NCBI RefSeq assembly: GCF_037126465.1
Contig: NC_088201.1
Span: 81,310,273 to 81,374,272, forward strand
Direction: 5' to 3'
DNA from: Ornithodoros turicata
Lineage: Eukaryota; Arthropoda; Arachnida; Ixodida; Argasidae
DNA: 64,000 bases
How positions within the stretch are numbered: position 1 is the first letter of the stretch; each line of letters begins with the position of its first letter. Of this stretch, positions 36,601 to 48,600 are shown one piece after another. The position numbers and the translations under genes are program-made. The notes beneath the pieces were generated by a model. That model was given only the letters and a program-made list of their open reading frames with translations. It was not told the origin of the DNA and made no database searches.

Positions 36601-39600
36601 TGTGCATTTCTCTTTTGTGCAATATCTTTGCTATTTGTTTCTTATACTTGTCATGTGTTCTTGGTATTTCTGTTCCCCTCAAATTGTGTAGACATTTGCA
36701 TTGACTGTGTCTTGGACTGTTCAACAGGGCTTGCCCAGTATCAGAGTATACTGTCATGAAATAACAATAAAAACATGAAAAAAAAATCATCTGAAACACA
36801 TCTGTCTGACTGATTCCTCTAACAATCTCCTCACAAATGCTCGATGAATGATAGCTCATGTAACCACTCCTCTGGTTGCATGGCACAGAATATGCACCTT
36901 GAAGATGTTGTGGACAGAAACAAGCTGTAACAGGCCGAGGAAGTTTAGATGATGTGGTGAACCTATGAGTTTGTTGTTGCCTTGAATGGGCCATCATCGC
37001 TCAGAGGTAAAACTTATTTATGTTGACTACTGCCTTCAAAGTCTAACTATACTAAGGCATACTATAAATTACTATATAGTCTAACTATACTACTATAATT
37101 TTTTTGTTCTGCACTTTTCTTGGTACACCAGAGTTCACCCAAATGACTTTCTTAAGCATTTTTGCAAGAGCAGCCTTTTGGGAAGAAATAGGCAGCAAAA
37201 TCTCAAATTGGAACACTGACCTTACCGAGCAGTGTTTGTTAGTTGTCGAGGTTGTGCAGTGTACAGCTTGGTACAAATGTTTACGGACCACCATGGTGTC
37301 ACATTTCTCCATTGGAGTGACACCCTAGCATCAAACAAGAGCGGACGCACATACTGAGAGATAGACCCGTTTCTTATTCGATCTTTTGCTGGTAGCTGGC
37401 AGGGGGCCGCTCCGATGAAGAAAAGCGCAGTGCCGTGAACTTTTGTCTCGGGCTGAACACGCTGTTGTGTTGTACTCATACAAATTCTCAACTGCAATCT
37501 TTGGAAATTTGAAACCATTATGCCTTAACTGTCGGCTCTGATCATGAGCGAGATGGGGCCCCGGAGCATACGTCCCGTTATGTCCTGGAACTTTGCCAGT
37601 CTGGAACGTTGCAGACGAATCATCAATGCAGGTTACCCCACGCCTAACGGAACCTTATGATTTTGGGGACCTTTTTCCTTAGATGTTCTTCTCTGTAAAA
37701 GCACCCGATCAGTTACAAATATAATAACACTTTAAACTTCCATCTTTCAATCTTTTTACCCCTGTGCCTTTAGTAAAATGACTCTTGGCTGCATCCCGCA
37801 TTTCTTCTCCCCATGCCTGAAAAGCTGAAATCAGTAAAAATAAGCAATGTCCTCAGTTTCAACACCATCCTCATGTGTTTCGTAATTTTGTTGCTCCAGT
37901 TAAGAATACAGTATTAGAATTCTGAGTAAAAACACAAGTATAAAATAATAGGAATCATTAAGCACAACGAAAGATTACTGATAATTGTCGAAACCACGAT
38001 ATTTCTTACTCATATACCGACTTCGGTGTTAAGATAGAACAGGTAGTAGTTAGACAGTCCGATTGCACAGACTGTACGAACACGCCACCCGAATTAGTCC
38101 AACTCGACACTATGGGCGTACATTACGCATCAGCCTGCCCGTTTATGCCACTGAATCATTTGCTACAACACATGCAAAATAAGGGCGTTGAATGCGAATG
38201 GTATAGGTGTACTAGTGTAACAGAGCATGAGACGTACTTACCAGAATTGCACTCGTGCGTCTTAATTCACTTGGAAGTTGTGTACCTACATTCACCTGGT
38301 GCTGCTGCTGGACTGAGAAGGTGCAGCTGAGAAAAAGTGGACTGGCACTTGTTGCATCTGTAGTAACAGAGCGGCCCATTTTACAATTTTGTACAGACGC
38401 CTTCACCTTTTGAACCGCGATCACGAAACTCGCAGGCGTTGCTGAAACGTTCCCTCACCTGTTGAACATTGACGGACGAGCCAGACATCCAGCGAGGAAC
38501 TTGAACGGAATATCTGGCAAAGCTGCTTCACCACTACCACAAATCTCATCCTCAAGCCATGCTCAAGCAGCTCAAGCAAACAAACCGCTGTCTGCTAGCG
38601 CATGCGTACGCGAAGCGAGCAGACAGCAAGGCGGCGGCAACGAAAGACACGTGACATCACTTCTAGCGCATGCGCAGCGCAACTCATTTTCCTCTCCCGA
38701 AGGCCAAGTGTCTGCAGATGGTCGACACCAGAGCCGTTTATAGAGAGAGTTTGGCCATTAGGAGGAGCCGAACTTGATGCGCGTCATGCGACGTCACGGC
38801 TGACGACCTCCCTCCCTTTCTCTATTGTTGTCCCGTCGTCAGAATGTTGCCGACGCCATTTTGATACGGAGCATTGTTTACGATGCTAGCGAAGACAATT
38901 GCGTACCTCGTCCTTCGAAAGGTATTCGTCCTTGAATTCGTTCAGTTTGGCAACGAAGCCCTCCATATCACAGGCTGCTGTTGGTCATATGCCGGCGATT
39001 CCGGTAGATTACGTAAGTGCAACAAAGCACGTGTCGAACAACACGCATGCCACACCAAAATGGCGCCCACAAGATGGCTGATACGCGAATTCCGCTTGGA
39101 TTCAGGCTTTTTGGGCGGCGCAACGACGACTGTGACGTCAAAACAGGCTACATCCACGCGGCGGCAAAATATCAGAAAATGGCCAAACCCTGTCTATAAA
39201 CGACACTGGTCGACATGTGCTTTGTTGCGCTCAATGTAATCTGCCGGAATCGTCGGCTAATGACCCGCAGCCGCCTGTGATATAGGGGGCTTTGTTGCCA
39301 AACTGAAAGAATTTTATATGACGAAGAGCTCTCGAAAGACGAAGAACACACGTGTTTTCCCTCCTTACAACGCTCCGCACCAAAATCGCGTCGGCGGCAA
39401 GGCTGACGACGGGGCTACAATAGAGCACGGCGCGGGATGTCGTTGAGCCGCGACGTGGCACGCCGCGCTTCAAGTTCGGCACACCCTAATGGGCAAACTC
39501 TTTCCATAAACGGCTCTCGCCAATAGGATCCGCCACGGCTTGGAGATTGCAGCAGCCGTGTCCTACACAATACTCTATATTTGGTAGCCCAGTGCAGAAA

Positions 39601-42600
39601 TTATTATAGGTGATAATAGAAAGCATTATATTGACTCACAAGGTTCCAAGGACGAGGAGCATGGTCGGTAGCATTATGATGATGTGTACGAGTTTCCAGC
39701 TGTCAATGAGAGCTGCAATCGGCCACATGGCAAGATATCCGATGCCCCATGAGAGAAAGCAGGCCAATATCATGAGGGACCGATCTTTTCTGTCCGCAAC
39801 TTCGCATACTGCAAAAGGTAATTCTCGCATCGATATGTTACGGTGGACCAGACGGGAAATGACATTCATTGTTGTCCGACGAGGAACTGGCTCACGAGCA
39901 AGAGGCGTAACCCGTATCAGTTAGTTAATGCATAATATCAATTTGTAGCTTTTAATAGTTTCTTGACGCTTACGGGAATTCTAATGAAACATTATGATAC
40001 TAAGCATAAAAATAAAATAAAATATATATATATTCTATAATAATAATATTATAATAATGCAATATTATAATAAATAAAATAACATAATATTATAATATTA
40101 AATAATTGTGTAGGGGTGAATACACATGTAATGCATTTGTGAAACGGTCCCTTTCGTCTACTACAGCAACTTTGCACAAGCGGAGCCTTTCTCTGTACCA
40201 CTCATATACATTTTTGAACTATTGTTCTCCATTCATGATCTTAAAATAAAGTTGTTGTTTAACTATTGTTATTCCTCCACGAGCTCATTGTGCTGATAAT
40301 GATGAGCACTGTCTGCCATTGTTCCGTCGACTTTACTGGAAACGAGGATTGCAAAGACAGACAGATATAAAGTGTGAACCGGGCACGAAAACCAGTCGAA
40401 TTGTTTCCGCACCGAAATCAGGACCGAATTCCAAGATTGGAGTTCAAGCCCAATCTGGTACGATCTGGCAAAGCTAGATTTCTGCGCTGAAACTGGGACT
40501 AGTCGAACAAATAGCAAGCAGCCGATGAGCCCGAAGGGGAACCATAGCAAGAATGACGTCGCAAACGCGCTGCCTTTTTGCTACGTGGGCGACTCATCCT
40601 CCTATGGATACAGGGATTATCAGATTGGGCTGGAAGGGAAATGTGACTCAAAGTCAGCTGCTGCGGTCAGAAGTCATCGGCCGAACTTCGGCTTCCAGTT
40701 TGGTAGCGCGTAATAAACCTCTACCCGAGAAACGTCATCATGACGTTGGTAGACAGACTGAAACCGAAACAGATCGGAAGGGGAGAGCTGGGTTCCATGA
40801 ATGGGCATTTGTTCGCAGCCTCCTATTTAAAAAAAAGTAGAACCGAAGGCCGCGTCCCTTTCAGAGACCACCGTGATCCCCTCAAGACCGTGGCTTTCGG
40901 GTGCGACCTTGTTCGCCATTAGCTTTGAACGTAGGTCAAGTCTACCAAATTCGTGGTGCTGTCGAACAGTATGACGCCATTTGTTTACAAACAGGTAGAG
41001 GTCTATTATGCACGAATGTAAGTTTGGTCCCTACATGTGTTCGGGGAGAACTATGGTGGTTTTTGATGACAGTGGTTCCCGCTTAACACTTGGACTGTTC
41101 GCAAAGCCGGCAGCACTTCTGCATGTATATCACTGAAAACACAAGCTTTGCATGAAAAGCATAAACGCGTACGACATAATATTTGAAAGGAAATACATAT
41201 TTCATGGTTTCGAAAACGTTCAATGGATTTAAATACGTAGAAAAATCGTGACTACTCTGGGAGCTTACACACTTTTTCTGGACACCTAATAGGACAGCTC
41301 CTGGGGAGTGTGTGTCTCTAGGAGTGTCCCATATTTACCTGCAAATATATTGCGTACTGGAGTGTAGCACTGCAGGAGAGGAAGGCTGATCCCCAAAACC
41401 CTGTGAGAGTCTGAGGAAAACCCACTGGGAACTCCCAGTCAACACAGTTGGTGCCGGAATTCGAACCCGGATCACCTCCCGGTCTCGATGTGGAAGGCGA
41501 TCATGTTAGTCTAAAAACAGTAACCACAGGGACTGGTGGGATTGTGTCCAGTCCTGTAATTGTCGCGCCAGAGTCGGGCTCGTTTTTTTGTCGGTCGTCA
41601 TCTTGTGCGACTTTTGTTAACTGTGGCACCAAAAAATATGTAGACTTCGGAAAGTGATGTTTAGACAACGAAAAAATGATATCGAAAAATTTCAGCTTCG
41701 GAATTTAAAAAACGTAGGGAAAGTAACGAATTATTAGCAGCGTATTTTATTGAATTGTCTGACACTTTGACACTTTCCGATTAACGCTACAAGGCATATA
41801 TAGTAGCAGTAAAACAACAGAAGTGCGTGTTATGCGTCGGAATTTTCAAATGGCAGCAAATATAAAATCGCTGCAAACTTTCGATTCTTATGAGACTACA
41901 CCAGCACTGGCGCCAACACGCAGACACACCCACAGGGCTCAGCAGCCTGATGTCTATGTGTTCGACGTATCATGCAGCACGCAAGAACCACGTTTAATCA
42001 TTTAAGTTTCATTTTGAGCATCGCACTTTATCCTACACTTTGTACTTACACAATATATAATCAAAAGCGGTACGGAGTGTTTAACTGTACTACGCGGTAA
42101 TGTACGCCCCGCTGGCAGAGGTAGTTCTATGAAGATAATGGACCTTTTTCACACTTGCGTCGTATCCTAGCGACTGTCCAGCGAAACACGATCGGCGCGC
42201 GCCAAAGCACAGCCGGCGCCATATTGACGCCATCTGTTGAATATGTACGGAACCTTCTTCGGCGCCGTCAAGGTCACAGAGCATGCCCAGAAGCGTTGGG
42301 GAAAGGTTCATTACGAGCTTCAGAGCTGCACCAATTCACTCCCTTTTGTCACTTCCGTGCCTTATATTCCGGTATAGGGAAGTGTTATGTGGCCCAAGGT
42401 AGCCGAGCTTAGTCTCGGCAACCAGGTCAGGCAAAGGCCAAGAATGGCATTGGGGCTTAGGGTAGGGGCCGGACAAGAGCGATAAATCAAGGCTCATGCA
42501 GTGGTACATGCTGGAGTACTGCAAATATCATGCCCCAGATATCTAACTCTACAAGTTTATAACTAAGTCGATATAAACGTCCCCATACCACCACTGGACA

Positions 42601-45600
42601 GCCGTTTCGGCCTTCTTGGTGCGCACTCAGCAGCTGCCAATGACATCGAAGCTCCAGCTTTCTTTGTGTTCATATACAGGGCATTTTTTTATCAGTTTAC
42701 GTTTTTTAAATAAAAATTTATGAGAGCGTAATAAACGTCGTTTTTACGATTGAGTTATACGGCTAAGCGGACATCTTCTCAAAGAAAGTGTGTAACTAAT
42801 TACAATTCATTACTTACCTGTTTAATTAGGGGATTTCGGGCAAAAGGGAGATAGCAGAATGGGAGACAATCTTCGTTAAAAGTCAGTCATTGCACGTTTA
42901 AAAAATCCTGAAACGCGTACGTGCGTTGAAATGTCCATCGCCGAAGTTTGATATTCAAATGACTCGAAGCCGCGGCGACCGCCGGGGGAGCAGGGAGGAA
43001 AGCGCTCATTCCGCGTTAGAGGGCCACGTGAGTATAGGAGAGGCGTAGTTGATTGGAGCAGGTGGTGATCTGTTGGGCAGATCAACCGCTTTCCGGCCCT
43101 GATAAGCTTCCGTCTGCGAAGGTAATGCACTCTTCAGGCGCAATGTTTTGGTTTCGGCTCTTTTGGATAGCGAAATTCAGCTATGGATATTTTACGACAC
43201 GCTCTCGTTTCAGGATTTTTGTCAGGGTAGAATGTCTTTCAGCGAGGATTGCCTCCCATTCTACAACGTCACTTTTACACGAATGTCCTAATTAAAGAGT
43301 TAAAAAATTAGTTTCGGGTCATCTTGCAGTTACATACTCTCTTCGAGGGGATGTTCGTCTGGCCGCATAACTCAACTGTAAAAACGACATCTATGCTGCT
43401 CTCATAGCTTTATGATAAAAATTGTGTGAGAGATAAAGGAAACGCCATGTATACCTGACTAAGAGCTACTCATTCACTAATAGCTGAAAGGGTTAGCGTT
43501 ATTTATTCCGGTCAAGAATGGACAATAGATGGAACACGCGTGCCAATTGATTGAGAAAGACTTGCATAGAATGGTTCCAGTGTTGCAGACACTTTCCAAA
43601 GCGAAGCCGACGGTGAAGCGACATATCAGGAAGGAGGTCAGGTCGTCCACGAAGAAGAAGGCCAGATCTCCAAATACCAAGGCGAAGGCACAGATGGAAA
43701 CGACTGGATAGCGACCATATCTGCACGTAACGTTGTCGTGGAGGGAGCAATTAAACGTAGAAGGACAAACACAACACAAGCGCCGTAACGCTCAGTGGCA
43801 TACTTCAGTTCAGTATCAATATGTAAGTGTTTTTCAAGAATTACTATTGCAGAAAATATTCGCGAAGAGCTTCAGGATGAGAGCCGCCGATATTTCGAAC
43901 TCAGTCCCATCTGTATGCACTGTAAGAAAAATGGAGTGATTTTACTCCTTCTGGGGACTAAACCGTCAACCGTGATATGTCGAGTGATATAAAGCCTTGC
44001 GACATGCATAGGGCACAATTTTGCGAGAAATAACCTCGAGAAATAACCCTCTGTTGCTCTAACCCTCGGGTGCTTTTAGCAAAACCGCCATCTCGTCGCG
44101 GTCACACGTCATAGGCAACGTAGTTTTGAGGTCATGTGACTTTTTTTATATGTCGTTTTAGCTCTTGCCGACATATTCCCGTTGGCATAAAGTCAAGAGA
44201 TGAACGTATTTTACCAACGTAAACTATACTATGCTTCTTCCATAAAAAAAAAAAAACGTTAAGACGTCTGATGAAAGTGTGTGTGTCATTTTACCGAATA
44301 GCGCGAAAGGTTTTGATGTGTGCAATTTGTTTCCCAGAAAAAAAAAAAAAAAACTCACATAAACATGGCTCCGCCTGTTCACCCTTAACGCGCCACTCCG
44401 GGTAAAACAAGGTATGATGCACGTCACCGATGACTTTACAGGGGGAACTCGTTCTGGTCCGCCGGTCAGTGGGGGTCAGCGCCTTGTCCCTTTGCCGCCG
44501 TAAACCAGTTTTGCCAGTTCTCATGGAGAATTGGGGATAGAAGGAGCGACCGAATCATGACCGAGCCAGGAGCAATGCTTTTTCAGAACCCCGAACAGCC
44601 GAGTAGCAGACAGCATTTCTCTGGACCAGTCAGCGGGCGTGATCCTTGTAGCGTCAGCGCGAGATCCCAGGCAGATCACAGGCTGGTACTGCTCTCCACC
44701 GCCGTTGCGCACGGTCGCTTTTTGCGGCGTACGTTAAATTCACTTTCTGCGATAATTATGACTCTGTGGTGTGAATTACTTCGCATGGTGCATCTTACTG
44801 GCCTGCTTAACGGTTTTATAGGAAGAAAACAGGGTGTGAAAAATGACTTCTATACTACTTTAAGTACATGGCATCGGCTCAGTGCATCTTACCGCGAGGT
44901 CGTCTTCACATGTTTGGAAGTGGTCAACAGTACGAGCCCTCAAGTACAAAACTGTGCCTTTTACTGCGAGATTATATGATCAAAATAATTACCGGGATCG
45001 AAATACGTCCAAAACGGCGAACAGATTGAGCTAACGCGTTGTTTACAAACGGTTTGGCCACCGATCACCGGCGCGGACATCTTTAAGGTCACGTGTGCGG
45101 TGACGTTTGCTCTGACGTGTGACCATGACCTGTCCAGACTGCATTGCGTTCGCGCAGCACAATTTACTCTATGGAGAAATGCATTGGGTGGCACCCCTGT
45201 GATTGGCTATAGGAGAGCGAAATGTCCCCCATCTACAGCGCCTGGAATGCGGTGTTGCTATACGTTGGAACGTGGTGACGTGACCCCGTTCCAGGGATGG
45301 AGAGAGTCATCAGGTTTATGCCTTATGAATGGCATTGTTTCGTGGCAAAGACGCTTGCTAGAGGTAAATGAATTCCATATTTGGATATCGTGAGCCACGT
45401 TCTTTCATGGAGCATAATAACTGGAAATAATCGTCGAGCTGTTTAGTGTTGCCAGATTTTGTTACTCTGCGCCAAATTGGCTAATTTCTGACTGTCGTGG
45501 CGCCGAAATTCAGGCGACGGCGACTTTGCTAGTTTGTGGCTTCTTTGATACTTCTTCACACTGCATTTGAGACTCCTGTGCACTTATATCGATATAGCTT

Positions 45601-48600
45601 TCACCGTGCACCACAGAATGCCGAAGTGCGCACAGTCCGTTCATTCTTGTTTCCCTTGACAAGTGGCCTTCTCTCAGTCGGCACGATGTTCTTCGGCCTA
45701 TTTTGTTTGTATGCTGGCGTTCTCTTTGAAGAGACCTTCATTAAATATATGATGCCAATACAGGGTGTCTCAGTTAAATCCCCGGGCTACATAAGTCGCG
45801 ACCCGGTGCCCCAATCGAAGAACGTTCTTTTTTAAAAGTATCTGTCCGATGCCACCTACAAGCTGGGCCCCGCGCGAATGAGTGGAAGGTAGTCATTATT
45901 TAAATAAAAATTCAAATGAGTTTCCTAAAAACATAACTGCTAAAGCACGGCGCCGTTGGCATTAAAATGGGTACTGCCAGTTTTGGGACCTTCGGTGGAC
46001 ACCTTTTAGAGAAAAATCTGCCACTGAAGCGGGTCATTAGTTGCAGTAGCGAAATTGTTTTGGTTTACATATTTTTGTCGCGGCTGGTCGCGGTGAAGCA
46101 CAAAAGGACGCTCTTCCCTATCCACTAATGAATTACGTGTTCTTGAGCTTACTTCGCAACGGGGAGTGCTGAAGAAAAAGTGGAAAGCATGTGATATCAA
46201 GGTATTTTGTTATTAACTGTGTTCCGTCCGTGCGATCATAACAGAGAGAGGGCGCATATCAGTCAGATAAGCGGGGTGTGGGACTGACGAAGTCTGTCTG
46301 ACGCTGTTAGTTTTCCTTCGGCACTCCCCGTTGCGAAGTAAGCTCACGAACAGGTAATTCATCGGTGGATAAGGGAGCGGAAGAGTGTCCTTTTGCGCTT
46401 CACCGCGACCAGCCGCGGCAAAGATATGTAAATCAAAACCAATTAATTACTGGAACTAATGACCCGCTTCGGTGGCAGATTTTTCTCTAAAAGGTGCCCA
46501 CCAAAGGTCCCAAAACGGGTAGTACCCATTTTAATGCCAACGGCGCCCTGCTGTAGAAGTTATGTTTTCACGAAACTCATTTGAATTTTTATTTAAATAA
46601 TGACTGCCTCCCACTCATTCGCACGGTGCGCAGCTTGTAGGTGGTATCAGACAGATACTTTTAAAAAAGAACGTTCTTTGATTGGTGCACCCGTTCGCGA
46701 ATTATTTAGCCCGGGGATTTAACTGAGACACTCTGTATAACCACTGGCTCCAGAACTGGCTATGTAAAAGGGAAACAGGCTACAGTTTTCGGTACTTTCT
46801 CGTTGCGCGTTGGTGACTTTTTAGAGTTTCGACCTGGCAACCCTGTATGGCATACAGATGGGGACTATGTCAAAAAATTATAATTATGACAGATTATACG
46901 GTTAACGGCAGTTATCTGCGGGGGACTTTGCCACGTACAATTTTCTAAAAATTTAATTGAACGAATCTGCTCGAATTGAACTCTGTAAATGTGCTAAGCT
47001 ACATTAACGTTTTGTTATCAGACACATGAGGCGCACGGCGAATTTTCCCAAATCCATCGCGCCAGGAAGTGCAATGGTGGCAGGTGGTGGAAGCTTAAGC
47101 CGCACTCAGCTCTGCGCCAGGAGAAGCACATGGACTTGCCCCTTTAGTTTCCCTTTCGTAGTTCAGTTTAGTTTCCATGCTTGTGTCGATTGAACACCAC
47201 CAAGGTTACAACAGCATAGATATTTCCTTCAACAGTTTCTTTCTCAAAGTAACTACTGTGAGGAGGCAACAGAACCAGGGCCAACGTTTTGTTCCGACGC
47301 TTCCTTCTCTCACCTGACGGAGCACTGACTCTTACCCAGGCTGCAGTAGCACTTCTCAAGCAACCATATTCCCAACAAGTCACCATTACACTTGGTAGCG
47401 TATTTCGTAGTGGTTTGGATAAACTTGCAATGCGCTTCCTGATTCTCAGGAGGGAACGCTACTTACACTAAGCAAATTTCCTCATTCAAATAAAGAAGTT
47501 AAACTTATTTTAATTACAATTCGATCAAATTGCTTGTAAGTTCCAAAAGGTCCCAATAGATCTATACTGTTCAGAGCCGTTCCGAAATTTAGGTTAGTTC
47601 CCAACCTAGCCGTTACATACTCTCTGGAGCGCAGGGTCCGCGTGGAATACAACGCCCATCTTGAAACTCCTGCATAACTGACATCTGGTGCTGGCATAGC
47701 CTTTTTTTTTAAGAAAATAAAAAGAAAATATGTACTCGCTACCCTGTATGTCGTGAACATGTCGCTAAGAACGTAGTTATTTCGTAATTTTTCACATAGT
47801 AACGCTGACGAAATTGAGATTATGCATGTCATGACGCAAAGGTGTTTCAGTTCAGTCAAGAGCAAGTAGTCGCGAGAATTCTGACATAATGGGTTCATTA
47901 CATGCAGCTTCATCTCGTAAATAATTGGACTGGCACCTAGGTGGAGTGAACCTAGCATTTGCCAAATTCTGGCGCGAATCTTCAGTTTACCATCTGGCGT
48001 ACCGTATAGCGGTCAGGATGATCGCCTTCCACACAGAGACTCGGAGGTGAAGTGGGTTGGAATCCGGCACCTGCTGTGCTGTCTAAGGTTTTCCCTGGGT
48101 TTTTCGACAGGCTTTCCAGACGAATATCGGCAGAATTTCCCTTGAATTTGGCCAAAGACGCATACGAACCCCCTGTCCCCCTCTCCTTCCACCTGTCATC
48201 TGTCAACATCTGTACGCCGGTATAGCTGCAGTTGCTTCGCGGCCCTAACACAGAATTAGGAATACAATTTTCGGTTGTATTTTCGTCCTAGATAGTCGGT
48301 TATGGGATGCGCTAAATAATTTGTTCTCATGTGTGAAATACTTCCTCATCAAATGTCGAGCGCAACTATACCACATTATCATGCATGTGAAGAGTATTCG
48401 AAGTGTTTGACCTAACTACTTCTACAGGATATTATTTTTGCACAATCTAATAATGTCACTAGCCGATTTCTAATGTAGCTGCGTACCCTACGGCTTTATG
48501 CTTTCTGTATTTCTTGTATTAGGAGACTTATTGATGCCGATACGTATTGATCGATTATCTTTCCAGTATGCAAACGTTTGTCATCTTCGGTAACGACATA

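Larger units (their letters stand above)
32946..38428. mobile_element. Mutator-like (MULE) DNA transposon with long TIRs
   Basis: The left arm (32946-33780) and right arm (37590-38428) are inverted copies of about 835 bp, easily traced through GGCGTCTGTACAAAATTG, GTGCATCTC-type pieces, AGAATACAGTA and GGTAAAAAGATCG. The interior carries relics of a MULE transposase on the plus strand (33535-35990). Long TIRs plus a MULE transposase define TIR-MULEs. The exact ends and the expected 8-10-bp duplication were not resolved. A second, smaller inverted pair lies inside at 36003-36175 and 37265-37440. Confidence 0.75.

Noticed and set aside
40008..40112. A/T-rich tract as a replication origin or matrix-attachment site
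   Set aside because: Simple-sequence decay is enough to explain it; nothing specific supports a function.
45446..46848. Possible hAT element around foldback copy 2 (TAGTGTTGCCAG ... CTGGCAACCCTG)
   Set aside because: The ends are similar to hAT termini but the flanking 8-mers differ and the first base is changed, so it was not called.
47482..47958. 158-codon minus-strand frame as a transporter exon or separate gene
   Set aside because: No family motif and no splice sites fitting the needed phase; exon 1 joins exon 2 without it, and its position is in intron 2 after exon 2.
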